64,000 nt of DNA from Gnetum montanum (taxonomy: Eukaryota; Streptophyta; Gnetopsida; Gnetales; Gnetaceae): positions 284,322-348,321 of the forward strand of contig MNCI01013764.1 of assembly GCA_015680685.1 (NCBI GenBank). The letters are read 5' to 3'. Position 1 is the first letter of the stretch, and each line of letters opens with the position of its first letter. Shown here piece after piece: positions 33,750-46,592 of the stretch. The notes below the pieces were generated by a model, which made no database searches, was not told the DNA's origin, and saw nothing but the letters and a program-made list of their open reading frames with translations. A program made the position numbers and the translations under genes.

Positions 33750-34880
33750 TCCCTCTTTGTTGGTATCTCAAAGATTGACTTGAGAGGCATCAACAAAGAA
33801 TACAAAAGATCATTTTAGTTCCACCACCAATGTTCTCTCTTCATGTTCAATCCAGTTGTGTTGAACCATGCCAAAGACTGCTTATGATGATGTAATATAG
33901 CTATGATAAGGGGATGGTAAATGAGGATATAGTAAGTTAGTTATGAAGTGGATTCCAAGTGTTGTCATCATGACTGTAGTGTGATAATATCATGTTTTCA
34001 AGTGTTGGTCACTCAACAAATAAATTTGAGATTTTAGCCACTCCACTCCAATATTTCTTTTGGCCATTAGGCTCTGACGCTTTATTGGCAATGTGGCCCC
34101 TTCGTAATTTTCTTCTCCTCTTATCTTTTCTTTTTGGGTAAGACTTTCATTAGGTGTCATTGCCAAGGCTATTTTGATATGGTTTTCATATTGAGTGAGT
34201 TATGTTACACTCAATGGAATTTCCTTTTCCATCAAAGTGAGATGTGTTATGCTTGATGTACCTAATGAGTTTCCCCTTAAATGAACATGTGTTACATTCA
34301 ACTAGACTTGAGGATGAAGCATGATAAAGAGATATCATATGGCTATAATGCATGAGTGGCGAACATAGGTCAACATTATTTTACAAGGTATCAAAGGCCA
34401 TAATAAGGCTACGGGGCTAGGCTCAAGAAGTGATGCTAGATGGAGGGCAATAGTACAAGCACTATTAACAAAATTTGACAAACTCATCAAATCATGCACA
34501 TCAAGGTTGTGTGGTGACTTGTAACTATAATGAGTTGCATCCTTGTAATGGCCCCAAGCTCCATCCTGCAAACACAATTCTAAGAGGAAAAGAAAACTAA
34601 GAAAATAGAGCATGTTATAATGTTACAAAACATGTAGTCCACATAGAATGATAAAACAACATGACCCAAGTCACCAATGTTTTCATTTTAACATTGTGGC
34701 AGGCCATGGTACCAATTTAAGAACTTGGCAAGCCGTGGTGCTAGTTTAAGATCATAGCAAACCATGGTACCACTTTAAGGCCTTAGCAAGCCATGTTATA
34801 ACTAGTTTTAGACCTTAGCAAGCCATGTTATCACTAGTTTTAGGCCCTAGCATGTTGGTGTTGAGAAGGCTCACTTGTTG
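33750..34880 (-). other. 3' non-coding region of element G
   Basis: No coding signal between the PPT and the integrase end. It contains a short tandem repeat at 34,690-34,865. Confidence 0.55.
34690..34865. repeat. ~30-37-bp tandem repeat, five to six units
   Basis: Units resemble GCAAGCCATGGTACCA followed by CTTTAAGGCCTTA or AGTTTTAGACCTTA. Successive units begin near 34,697, 34,728, 34,757, 34,788 and 34,822. The later two are longer by an inserted TAACTAG or TCACTAG. Confidence 0.8.
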
Positions 34881-35870
34881 ATGATCATCAGCTACATGTA
34901 GTATGGCTTTAGATAAGAATGATTGACTAGGTTGGCCAACTTATTCCCATCCATGTTAGATATCTTGAATGCTCCATTATAAAATTTATCTACATACTCA
35001 TGGATGGCTTTGAATACCAAGTCATTTTTCTTAATCTTATGCTTGATCAATTTATGGTGATGCTACCATTTTTGCCTCTCCTAATAGTGTTCAACATGAT
35101 TAAGCACTTGTATATGTTTCTCCTCCACTAAGTCTAGGACTAATGCTCATAACTCCTTATTTTATTCATTGTTGATGAAGTTGGTTAAGGCTACTTGGAG
35201 TGATGGCGCTTGTAATTCAAGAGGTAAAACAACTTTAAAACCATAAAGTAGGCTATAAGCGGTTACACTAGTTACTACACAATAGGTAGTTTTGTAGGCC
35301 CATAGTGCATGGATAAGCTGCTCATGCCATTTGCACTTGCTATTGTTGAGCATCTTCTTGAGCAAGTTGATGATGGACTTGTTGCTTACTATTGCTTGTC
35401 CACCAGCTTGAGGGTAATAAGGAAAAAATAAAATAATTATTGATGCCTAGGTTATGATAGAAATCTTTGGTTTCATGGTTATTAAATTGCTATCCATTAT
35501 CTATAACTATTATCATGGACATGCCAAAATGGACTACAATGTTATCCAAGATAAATTTGCAAACTTGTTTAGATGTATATTTTCTTAGGGTAATAGATTC
35601 TACCCACTTAGTAAAGTATTTAGTTATAGTGATGATGAAGCTATGCCTTGTGGAAAACTTAGGTGTTATAGGTCCAATGATATACAATGCCCATCATTAA
35701 AATGACCAAGTGATATGAGTAGTGTGCAACTCAATTGATGACACATGTATGAGATTGTTATGTCATTGGCATGTGTCACAAAATTTAACCTTTTGCATGC
35801 AATAGCTTTCCATATGGGGCCAGTAATAGCCCTAGGTCCTATATGCCCCTCACAAAAACCCTTGTGAACC
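34880..35870 (-). pseudogene. Integrase of element G
   Basis: N-terminal zinc-finger part: GYYWPHMESYCMQKVKFCDT near 35,760-35,830, with the downstream LIHVSSIELH. Catalytic core: IGPITPKFSTRHSFIITITK, YFTKWVE and VVHFGMSMIIVIDNG (35,490-35,690). Then KWHEQLIHALWAYKTTYCV and SLLYGFKVVLPLEL (35,170-35,360). The C-terminal module ends ISNMDGNKLANLVNHSYL (about 34,900-34,960), as in Tat-branch integrases. Stops and frameshifts between segments make it non-functional. It would insert the element cDNA into the genome. Confidence 0.85.
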
Positions 35871-35899
35871 TCCTATAGGATTGTTCTAGCTTTAGTTTT

Positions 35900-36750
35900 A
35901 CCTAATCACTTCAACAATAAATAGTTGTAGGACTATTGACATAATGTGTTATCACCTATGATGAGATACTGCTTTGATCATTTGAATACAACATCTTTTT
36001 GAGTGATAGTCAAGCCTTGTGAGGATTCACCATGGATAAGATAAATTTTGATATCATCATAACACTCCTTAGCAAGAGCAATATGAACTATGAACATAAA
36101 GGTATCCTTAGTGTTCTGCTTGATGGGGATAGCACAGTCCATGATTAAGGTGGGAAATTTACTAAACACATTTGGCATCATACGAAGAGCCAACATTGTT
36201 ATTAAATTGGCTATGGTTTTTTCATTTCAGGGTAGGTTTTGGATATTAACATCTACAAATAGTTGTAACAATTGCTTCCCTAGGTCACAAGAAGGTTATA
36301 AATGTTTGTCTTTACATGCATAGACCTCAATTACTTAGTTGACCATAAGTTGAAAATTGTCTTTGATCATTAAGCATCTAATTCCTAAGTTACAAGCTAC
36401 CATCATCCCTCTCATCAAACCCTCATACTCCACTATGTTTTTAGTACATGAAAACTCAAAATGATAGGTGAAGGGTCAGATTTCACCACATGGGAATGTT
36501 ATGGTGGAAGTAGCACTAGCCCCGTGGGTAGTTTAAGCTCCATAAAAATGCATGAAAACCTCATAGCCCTTGAGCACTTGGCTAATTGTGTTAATGTGCT
36601 CATTAGGGAACTTGGGATCTATGGTTGCATGGTCATCAATAGGTGAAACTATGAGTTGTACAACTATATCTTAGCCTTTTATTAAGGATTGAGAGATGTA
36701 ATGGAGGTCAAACTCCATGGTTATGGCTTTTCATCATGCTATATAGCTAC
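35900..36750 (-). pseudogene. RNase H and connection region of element G
   Basis: This lies between RT and integrase where RNase H is expected. A visible block is MLALRMMPNVFSKFPTLIMD..PIKQNTKDTFM (36,000-36,196). Sequence is too decayed to show the catalytic residues with certainty, so the assignment rests mainly on position. Confidence 0.5.
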
Positions 36751-36999
36751 TCTCATAGATGTTATTCATTATGGCTCTAAGCATGTTATCCTTGCAAATG
36801 ATGTCGACTTGGCTTCTAAGGAGGTAGTGTCTCCACTTCTTCAATGAGAAGACTAGTGCTAGACACTTTAGTGTAATGTGTCTCATGGGAAACTAATGCA
36901 TGAATAAGGTATTATACTAGCATCTTTGCTCCATCATCACATTTTTGACAAAGTAGAGAGGAAATGGATGTGTTGGAGATAGCAAGGTAAATATAAAAT

Positions 37000-37900
37000 T
37001 ATTTACCCTCTTTCATAGGGTAAGTCATTATTAGTTGTGCCAACTCTCAAGCTTTTCAAAGGACTCTTTGCATTAAGCCATTCACTCATAGTAAACTCAT
37101 TTCTTAAGCAAGTGTTGCATGAGTTGCAACTTATCCATAAGCCTAGCGATGAATCTATGAATAAATTATAATCTACCTTGTAGTCCTTGAAGCTCCTTAG
37201 GTTAGATGGCATTGCCAAGTTGGAGATGGCATTAACCTTATTAAGATTGACACATATCCCTACCTCTGATACTACAAAGCCAAGCATCTTACCTATTTTA
37301 ACACCAAAGACATACTTCTTAGGATTAAGTCTAATTTTGAACTTAAGGCATCATTTAAGTACAATGTCCAGGTCATTAGTATGGTCACTTAGCACTTTGG
37401 ACTTAATAGTTATATCATCTAAGTAATCATTAAGCAAACCTAGCATGTAATCATTGAAGATGTAGATCATGGCTCATTGATAGGTTGATCCTATGTTCTT
37501 AAGGCCAAAGGACATCATGGTATAGCAAAAGGTACCCCAAGGGATCATGAAGGTTATGCTAAGTTGATATTCTAGATTGATCCTAAGTTAGTTGTATCTT
37601 GAGAATCCATCCATAAAGGATAATAGGCATGTCTAGCCATAGTATTAATAAGTTGATCAATACTAGGCAAAGGGAAGTCATCCTTAATAGTTTCTTTATT
37701 TAGGTCTTAGAAATTGATGCAAATACAAATACTCACATTTTTTTAGGGACTACTACTATGTTGGACATCCATTCTACATAGTCAACAACCCTAATGAAAC
37801 CAACTTGGTAGAGCTTTAAGATCTCATCACCAATTTCCAAGGCCAAATTAGGTCTAATCTTGCACACTTTTTACTTACTAGTTTAATGCTAGCATCTAGT
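37000..37900 (-). pseudogene. Reverse transcriptase of element G
   Basis: Blocks in order: VGFIRVVDYVEWMSNIVVVP, DLNKETIKDDFPLPSIDQLI, a damaged fingers/palm stretch, then NDYLDDITIKSK with the catalytic Asp pair (37,414-37,425 codes YLDD), and LGFVVSEVGICVNLNKVNAI (37,240-37,287). These correspond to the standard Ty3 RT series. Frameshifts and stops are frequent. Confidence 0.85.
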
Positions 37901-37911
37901 ATGATGTTGTG

Positions 37912-38256
37912 TTATACTAGGTGTGAGCCTAGGCTTGGCATATCTTCATATGACCAAGAAAAGGCCTTACTATTGCCTTGTAGGACCTTGGTGATGTCTT
38001 GAGCTTGTTGAGGTTTCAGTGAGGAACTTAGTTTAAGGGTTTTCTCATCGCCATTGTGTGTTGAAACAAGAACCTCAATTATAGAGTCTTTAGTTATGTT
38101 GCCTACCTCTAAGTCAAGGGTTTTGACTAGATTTTTAGGCCATTCTACAGTTTTCTCTATCAAGGGTATACAACTGACAAGATTCTCAAGCTTAAGATCT
38201 AGGCAATTAAGATAGATATACCATTCTACATCATCATGGGGTCCATGCAAGTACAA
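37912..38256 (-). pseudogene. Pre-RT domain of element G
   Basis: A 114-codon open stretch that includes DVEWYIYLNCLDLK and ends SKAFSWSYEDMPSLGSHLV. The final block matches 'FAWSYEDMPGLD..LV.H' found immediately upstream of RT in Tat-type polyproteins. The upstream junction with inserted DNA is near 38,280. Confidence 0.75.
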
Positions 38257-38279
38257 AGGGAAACTGATCTACTCCTAGG

Positions 38280-38880
38280 TACTCATACTTCAATTCTACA
38301 AGTTAACCATAAGTACATTAAGTAGCACCTAGATAAAGATGAGTAAATAATGATAAAAGGCTATAAAACCATGCAAAAATATGCTAATATAATGCTAAAA
38401 AAATGCAAATGAGGTCATGTAAGGATATAAAAAAACTATAGAGATAGGTAGATGCAATGGAGTAAAGGCTAAAAGCAAGGTTAAAATAAGGTCATAATAG
38501 CTCACAAGCTTTCTAATTTAAGGCCATAGTGGGCCATGATCACATGGTCTTAAATGGTGGTCAAGTAAGGCCCAAACTCCACTATTTGATACCAATAAAA
38601 GGATAAACAAAGGCATATAAAGTTGTAATAAGGCATATAAAGAAAGTATAAGGCTATGTAAAGGCTATACTAGGTTAAGAAGTTCAACAATGTAACACAG
38701 GGTCAAAACAAGTTGAAACATCATGTAATAAGGCTATCAAGCAAAAAAGGCCACATATAATGAAAATTAAAAAATATAGGTTAAAAAGGATTAGGTTTTT
38801 CTAGTTTTAGATCTTAGTATATCATGATTTAGGGTCATAAGGTTATTAGGTAAGTTTGGACATCAATTAAGGCTGTTTAG
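38280..38880. other. Low-complexity purine/AT-rich stretch
   Basis: No gene. Short imperfect repeats of AAGGCTATAAA and AAGGCATATAAAG run through it (38,350-38,760). It marks the left side of the insertion between RT and protease. Confidence 0.5.
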
Positions 38881-38899
38881 ACCCAAAAATTAAGAGTTT

Positions 38900-41450
38900 T
38901 GGGGCTTCCATGCTAGATCCCTCCTATTTCCACAGTAGCTAGTGTGGAAGGAGTGATCCATAGTGTGGAAACAAAGGAAAGTAGATTTTAGGGCATCTAG
39001 AGATCCAAAATCAAGGTTTTTGGGCCTTCCCAAGGTAGTGCAAGGCTAGATCTATCAAAATTAGGCACTCTAGAGGTCAGTTAAGGCTAAAAAGTAGGTT
39101 TTGAAACTTCATCCCTTTGTTTCCATACTAGCCAATGTGGATGGAGGAGGGCTCGGCATAGAGAATCACAATTCAAGCCAAATTATGATCAAACAAAGTC
39201 AAACTAGTATTTGGGATCAAAATTTGAGAGTTGTGCATTCCCTAGCTTCATTTTAGGGTCATTTGAGATAGTCTTAAGTGCCAAAACAAGTTGAAATTGG
39301 TTCTCCCCTTTTTCCATGTTGAGAATGATGGCCCTAGTGTGGAAGAATAGGAGTGTACATTTCTATGATTTTGGGATGGTTTGGGAGTACATCAATTGGA
39401 TTTTTAGGCTCCTAGGTTTGTAGATCATGATTTTCCAAGTCTATGGCTAATTTTGAATATTTTTAGAGGTTATTTAAGGGAATTTAAGATTTCATGCCCT
39501 TGTTTCCACATTTGGGTAAGTTTCTCTAGCATGGAAGATTGATGGGAATGAGTTTTAAAGGAAAAAATAAAGTTAAACATGTATAATCTTAAGGCTATGA
39601 GGTCTTAGGCTTCTCTTGTGTATATTTTTTATCTCTAGGAGTGTTATCTTATCACCAAAAGTGGAAAGCTAGTTTCACCCCCTATTTCCACACTACCTAA
39701 TGTGAAAGGAGTCTTCTCTTGCATGGATGGAATAAGAATCCTACATCTAGGCCAATTTGGATCACAATTGACTATGCATGTTAGCTTCTAGAGTTACCAA
39801 GGTCAAGGTCTAGGGTTTTAGGCTAAATTTTGGCATTTTTGGATGTCCCTAAGGGGTTTTTGGGCTTTCCCCCTTTTTCCATGCTAGGGTGGGGTGCCCA
39901 GTGTGGATCGAAATAAGAAGATAAAGGGGAATAAATTTTTATCTATTTGTGATCAGTTTTTCAAGATTCGAGGCTCTAGAAGATGAAAGCAAGGTCCTCA
40001 TGTGTACATGAGGTTGTCTAGTGTCAATTCAAGGTGTCTAAGGGCCATTTTTTATTATGCTTAGATTCCCTCTTACTTCCATGCTAGTTGGTATGGAAGA
40101 GGTGGCTCCAAATTTTCAACTGAGGAACCATTTTTTGTTAATTTTTTGTCACTTCTAGCCATGCATGTGGGTCTTGAAGATTGCTAATGTTAATTATGGA
40201 TTCGTAGGGTGAAATTTTGGTCATTTCAAGGGTTTTTAGGTGGTTTTTAGCTTTCCCTATCCATCCACACTAGGGTTGTGATGCTCAACATGTATGGGAT
40301 TTTCCTTGATGTCAAGACTTCAAAGGGAACAAGTTTGGACTTTTTCAGTCAACTTCCAAAAGTCCTGGGGGCTTCCAGAAGTTAATTTCTATGAAAACTT
40401 TAATAGTTCTAGATTTCCCCCTCTATCCATGCTAGTTCTAGGATGCTCAACATGGATGAGGCCCTCCTCAACATGGAAGAAACTTAGGGATTTGATTTTT
40501 GACATTCTACTGGCTTCTAGAAGGGTTGTCAAGGATCTAGTGCTAGTACAAGATAATTTGACGTTGTTTTTGCACATATGGAACCTCCCCACTAACCTTT
40601 GTAGCTACATTCACCATGTTTCCATTATGGATAGTTTGGAAGAGGTCTCACCCAATGTGAATAAAACAAGAATGTCAAATCTAGGCTAGTTTGACAATCA
40701 ATTGACCATCCATATTAACCTTGGGGTTGTCAATGTCAATGGTTGATACTTGGTATCAAAATCTAGTAGTTTGGAGGCTCCAAGGTGTCTCATGAAATCA
40801 ACCCCCATTTTCCATGTTGGGCATGATGGCCCTAGCATGCATAAGAGTGGGATGAAAACTTTATGCCATTTTTAACTACTTTTGAAACATTTGGAAGCTC
40901 TAGAGTGTGCCAGAAATGTCCAAGGATCACTAGAGTAGGTCATTTGTCTATTTTAGGTCATAAATAAGGTTTTCTTACATAGCTCCAAAGCTTCCACACT
41001 AGCTTCATGCTAGGAAACATGGGAGGAAGGTTCACCAACATGGAATAGGTTGCAAATGAAAAATTAACTTATTTAAAGGTCATACTAGGCTACCAGAGGC
41101 TATGAGGGAGCATTAGGCTTGAAAAATGGCTACTAGGTAGTTGATTTAGGTAGTTTTTGTCATCCTTCCATCCATCCACACTAAGGCTAGGATGCTTAGC
41201 ATGGATGAGGTCGTCCCCAATGTGAAACCAGCAAATCCTAATGTTTCAAGGAATTTTGACTAGATTTTGTAAGGTCCTAGGGCTACTAGGGGTGACTAGA
41301 GGGGTTCCAAATCATGTGGGCTCACTCTAAGGTTAAAAATTGGGCTAGATGGGTGTTATGGGCTAAGAATGGGTGTTATCCCTATTCTTCCATGTTGGGT
41401 AGTTTTTCCCCAACGTAAAAAATGAAGGTGTCTAGTTTTGGTAAGGTCTA
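38900..41450. repeat. Degenerate ~188-bp tandem array, about 14 units
   Basis: Each unit carries a TTTCCACACTAG / TTTCCATGCTAG block, then a few to ~25 bases, then AGTGTGGAA or AACATGGAT. Such blocks begin near 38,925, 39,112, 39,305, 39,495, 39,680, 39,868, 40,073, 40,255, 40,420, 40,615, 40,803, 40,990, 41,165 and 41,385. Spacing is mostly 182-195 bp. Between them a CAATTGACCATGCA-like block and GGTTTTTGGGCTTTCCCC-like block also recur. Units are strongly diverged, so the array is old. Confidence 0.75.
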
Positions 41451-42038
41451 ACCTCCTTTCAAAGCTACTAAATATTTTTAAAATCTAATGTTATGAGTTT
41501 GTATCTCTACATTTAAGGTCTCTTGTGGCTATGATTTCATTTGATTTGGATGTGAAATGAGGAAGTTATGACCATTTCAATTAGGTTGTGTGGTTAGGTT
41601 TTTGTGCCATTTTTTAGATTTTCATATAAATCTACAAATTTTTCCTAAGTGAAAGGTAGTGTTTTTGGCTATTTTTTTGGTTTTCACTAGGTGGATCTTT
41701 GTTTCAGCTCTCCAATAGAGGTGTAATCACTTTTTTTGGATTTTAAATGAAGTTTTAATGAATTTTTTACTAAACACGTGTAAAAGGGATTTGTGCCATT
41801 TTCAAATTTTCATCCAAGTTAATTAATTTTTCTTGGAACAAATAGCAAGGGTTTCAAATTTTTGTTAATGATGGATGTGTAGAGATTGATTCAAGCTTTC
41901 AAAAACTTGTGGAATCTCTCCATTTGGAGCTCAAACGAATTTTTGGTAAATGTTTCCCAACCTTATATGAAAGTGGGCTTATGTTGATGGCTACAGTTTG
42001 GCTATTTTTGGCTATGTTTTATGTAAAAATGGTTATGT

Positions 42039-42435
42039 NNNNNNNNNNNNNNNNNNNNNNNNNNNNNNNNNNNNNNNNNNNNNNNNNNNNNNNNNNNNNN
42101 NNNNNNNNNNNNNNNNNNNNNNNNNNNNNNNNNNNNNNNNNNNNNNNNNNNNNNNNNNNNNNNNNNNNNNNNNNNNNNNNNNNNNNNNNNNNNNNNNNNN
42201 NNNNNNNNNNNNNNNNNNNNNNNNNNNNNNNNNNNNNNNNNNNNNNNNNNNNNNNNNNNNNNNNNNNNNNNNNNNNNNNNNNNNNNNNNNNNNNNNNNNN
42301 NNNNNNNNNNNNNNNNNNNNNNNNNNNNNNNNNNNNNNNNNNNNNNNNNNNNNNNNNNNNNNNNNNNNNNNNNNNNNNNNNNNNNNNNNNNNNNNNNNNN
42401 NNNNNNNNNNNNNNNNNNNNNNNNNNNNNNNNNNN
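42039..42435. other. Assembly gap (397 N)
   Basis: A run of N bases. Any open frame crossing it is an artefact. Confidence 0.99.
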
Positions 42436-43059
42436 AACTAGGCTATTTTTACAAACTTATCAAGAAATTTCAATTGATCATGATGTTTTTGCTTTTCCAT
42501 GTAGGATCTTCTTAAAGCTCATACTCACCATTGTTGAGTTAGTAGGCATTTTATGCTACATTGGCCACCCTAAGGTAAACACGCCTTTTCTTGATATGAC
42601 CTTGGACAAGGTCTCACTATGGTTTTGACTAAGGGCAAGGTAATTCCTTACCTATATCCTACAAAATTTTAGTGTGATGCAATCGTCAAAATTTTTGTAG
42701 ATGTGGTCAGGGTCATAGTAAAGACATTGATGCCCTAGGAATCTAGTCTAATCATTGAGTTCATCATTAATGATCCACCTCCTCAGGTAGTATGGGTAGT
42801 AGACATTATGAGATCATGATACCTCACAAATATTTGGACTATGCTAGAGTATATTCAATATACTATTTGATAATACTCTAATGGTGGCACATAGAGTCCA
42901 CACATTATTTTAGAACTCAACCGATATTGTATACCATATACAATGGTAAGCATGATTTTTATAGCATTTTTATGTTTTCTTTTCTTGCTTTGTTGGTTAA
43001 ACTACCTTTCCTAACTTTGTCAGTTTTATGAACTTCTTGCAAGTATAGGGTCAATGATC

Positions 43060-43087
43060 AAGGTTTGATCACTAATGATCAAACCTT
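43060..43087. repeat. Perfect 12-bp inverted repeat with 4-bp loop
   Basis: AAGGTTTGATCA, loop CTAA, then TGATCAAACCTT. It lies in the F remnant with no gene beside it. Confidence 0.85.
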
Positions 43088-43399
43088 AGCAATGGCTTAA
43101 ACCACCTTGGATGTATTTATAAAGGGTTCTCAAATTAAAACTATTACGTATGAATAGTTAAAAGGGGACTTTGATGGATACACTAAGAAATTTGACCCTA
43201 TCTACAAGAATTGTATGGCCAACAAGATAATACATAGCTAGTGGGTGGATTCCAGGAGCACTAGGATTAGACCTTTACAACTGGGACCTTTGCTCAAGCC
43301 ACACTGAGCAAGAAGAAGAAAGGTAAACATAAAAGTTATAACACCTAATTTTTTATGGTCACTAAGGTTTAAGTATTCTATTATCTTAACTAGATATTA

Positions 43400-45720
43400 A
43401 ACATACCTATGTTGATGCTAAATGTTTAGTTGTCACCTTGCACAACCTTCTACCTCTATTGATGTTACCTTATTAGTTTCAAGATGTTATGAGGACACTT
43501 TCATCTTGAATTTTGGTGAGGTGATACTAGCATAGGAATGGCTAATGAGATAGGCACCTAGATTCATTCAAGAAAACATTAAGGGTGTGGGTTTGCTTGA
43601 TCTATTGATGACACCTATCCCTTCCATCCTTGCTATAGAGATGCTACACATCATCGACTCCTTCAACAAATAAATTGATCATTTTAGCACCATCATGAAA
43701 GACATGTTGATTATCATAGTCATTGATTAGGGCATCTTTTGTAATCTTTTTGGTATCCCAACTGATAGGGAAATGGTTGCCACCAAAATAGTAAAGGAAG
43801 TGGGCCATCATAAGGAATTTTTAAGTGGCTTGCTGCTAGCTTAGGCCACTCCAAGATTTTCATGGATAGCTTCATGGACCCTAAGTTAAAGGCATCATAT
43901 CCTTTGTTTGAGTCTTGTGTGTTTCCTAAACTATTATCATAAAATAAGGTAATCAACATTGTGTAGGGGTGGACCTTTAAGAGGGTCTTGATGGATGGTA
44001 TCAAATTTAACTATAAATCTACTTTGACTATTGGGCTTTAGGATAAGATTTTAAAACTTTGCAATGATACCTATACCATAATCCACATGCATTTTGCATT
44101 CTTTTTAGGTTACTTGAAGAGGTTCATGGAGTTTCTGGTGGTGTGAAGAAATGGATGCTAGGTTACCCAAGACCTAGAACAACTTTATAGGCCTTGGATA
44201 AAGCACATTTATCCAACCATGTAGGCTCAAAACTCACTAGATGAGATGGATGATTTGCTATTTGTTACCACCAAGGATCTTAGTGTTAGGTGATGCAAAT
44301 CTCTTGATAGCATATAGGAGAATCCCCTCATGATTCTAGCAAGAGTCTTGGAGGCCAAATGGCCATGTAGAAAAGTCAAAGGAGTATCCAAGGCTAGACT
44401 CAAGAGGCCTATAAAGGAAGTAGTACTAATGTCAGAGCAACCCACCCAAAAGAAGCTTAAGTTCAAACTTAAGACATCACATCAAGAAATCACAAGTATG
44501 TTTTATCTATATTTTGACTATTCTATGTTTTAAGATTGTATGGCTACATTATGGTTTCTTATGCTAATAAGCTTTCTATTGCTATGGTTGTAGACAAGCA
44601 CTAGGACATGGTAGCCCAAGCACAAAGGAGAAAGCATAGATACATGCAGCCACTATAATAGAGGAGGAACATAGGCATGTAGAGGAGGTGCTTTTATAGT
44701 AGCATGAGGCTAAAGGGCTAGCCAACATAGATATAGATGATCTATATGCCTTATTTGATGAGTTTGTACTAGGTACATTCCTTGTTTTCATTCCAAAGGA
44801 GGAATAGGAGGAGCTAGGTGTGCACATGTCTTAATGCTTCTTGTTATATCCTATTATTTTGGGTTTGGCTTTCATCCTAACCATTCAATTATTGTTATGC
44901 TTACAATAGTTCCTAAGACACTAATGCAAGCCCCTATGCCTAAGTTTCATATGAAACCATGGGTAGAGGTCTTAAAAAATGTGGAGTTCATGCATCGAAT
45001 GACCAAGGATATCAATGACCAATTACAACAAGTTGCACTCAAGATAGGTAAGAATTTTATTTTCTATGCTTTAGTTGTTTTTCTATGCTATAGGTTATGT
45101 TTATATTATGGCTATCTTAGGTTGTACACTATGTTTATGATTATATTTTATGTTTGTGTAATACCATATGTGGACTAGAACCCCAGCTAAGATATGGAGA
45201 TTGAATCTTTGCCAAAGTTGCCCTCTAATGTCTCTAGTGTATCACTAAAGTTGTGTGAGACTACTACTAGTCTAGCAATTTTGTGAAAAAATTTAATGGA
45301 GTTGGAGAGATCTAATGAATCCCTATGGGAATCGGTTGTGGCCTTGATGGAGAAAAATCAATTGTAGAAGGAGGTGATTAGATAACTCTAGGTTCACCAA
45401 GACTTTTTGAAAGCCCAATTTGGTAACTTAGGGAATTTTGAGCCAAAGAGATCACATTGAGTAGCTACTAGCATGTCATCTAGGACAAGGTAGCACTTTC
45501 ATGGGAGATGACAGAGCAACAAATGTAAATGGACCTCATCTCCCAAAAGGTTAAGCATTGGAAAGATCATTGTGCTCGGGACCTAGAGTGGAGTAGGACA
45601 CAAAAGGACCACAAGTGAGAATATAAAGCTAATCATGAGGCCTACCTAAACTAGCTTAAGGAGAAGTGGTTTGAATGGTGTAAGAGAGAGCTATTCATCT
45701 AGGGTATCTAGGTGGAGAGT
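43400..45720 (+). pseudogene. Diverged ORF2-like remnant of element F
   Basis: Plus-strand segments look like a decayed protein with Lys/Gln/Glu-rich, partly helical stretches, e.g. DHFSTIMKDMLIIIV near 43,680, VEVLKNVEFMHRMTKDINDQ near 44,970-45,030, and ELERSNESLWESVVALM near 45,300. The coiled-coil-like end followed by a GTGGGGGTA tract and an LTR of the A/C/D type parallels ORF2-PPT-LTR in those elements. Direct residue similarity to ORF2 is weak, so this rests mainly on layout. Confidence 0.35.
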
Positions 45721-45814
45721 GCCTACTAGCTCTTTGAGAGCACCCTTGATGAGCCATTGTTTGCCTAGCCTTGACATATGATGAATTTTTATTTGCTTTA
45801 ACGTTAGGGTCTTG

Positions 45815-46592
45815 ATGTGATGTCAAATATATGATGTGGGGGTATATACTTTTGCCTATAAATATAGTACTTGGGCTCCCATTTTGAGTCAATTTTTCAT
45901 AGTTTTGTCAATAGAGTGGTATAATTCTTATAGTTTTATTTCATAATCTTAGAGAAAATTTAGTGAGTGCCCATAGAGTGGATTTGAGTTAGTTGTATGA
46001 AGTCTTATTTGATTGGAAATGTACCTCGACATATTCCATGAGTGGCAATAAGATCAAGATTGATTTTTATTCATTGTAGTACTTTGACTTCAATTAGATT
46101 TACTTTCCATGCAATTTAATTTTCATGTAATTATTTAATATGTACATTTTCATGCATGTTAATTAATTAATCACATAATTAAAATCGCTTTGAGCATGCG
46201 TATGACTCTTGGTAATCCTAGCAATGCTTAACATTTGGTAACCTGGTAGTGTTAGATGTATCTAGGATGTGCATGGGAAGTGGGATTAGATACTTATGTT
46301 AGGGTAGTTGATTATTAATTAGAAATTAGATTGGTTAAATTAATTATAAATTTAGTTTCAACCTATTGTTAATTGTAGAAAAATAAAATACAAAATAATA
46401 AAAATCATATGTCTCACTTTGGACTAAATCATATGTGACAAAGCTACCACTAGTCCAAGTGAGAAGATAGCAAACTACAATCAAGGCATAGTAGTCTAGA
46501 TGCCACAACTAGTCCCATCCATAGAATTCAACCAAATTATGCGTGAATGCTTCTGATTCATATGGTTAAGCATAGGGGTACCTTGCTGATCA
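45815..46592 (+). repeat. Diverged LTR of the A/C/D family (element F)
   Basis: 46,400-46,592 aligns with the LTR 3' parts (CTCACTTTGGACTAAATCATATGTGACAAAGCTA-like block, then TATGGTTAAGCATAGGGGTA, ending CTGATCA). 46,010-46,100 matches the ACATGA-x-AATAAGATC / CATTGTAG block. TATAAATA occurs at about 45,861. Neither a GATATCG cluster nor a clear start is left; a GTGGGGGTA tract (about 45,837) could be the PPT. No PBS follows, so it is most likely a 3' or solo LTR. Confidence 0.6.

Noticed and set aside
38900-41450. CRISPR array as an explanation for the regular spacing
   Set aside because: Whole ~188-bp units repeat with heavy divergence; there are no short identical repeats with unique spacers, and this is plant DNA.
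41909-42628. 239-codon plus-strand frame
   Set aside because: It runs through the 397-base N gap; most of its residues are X.
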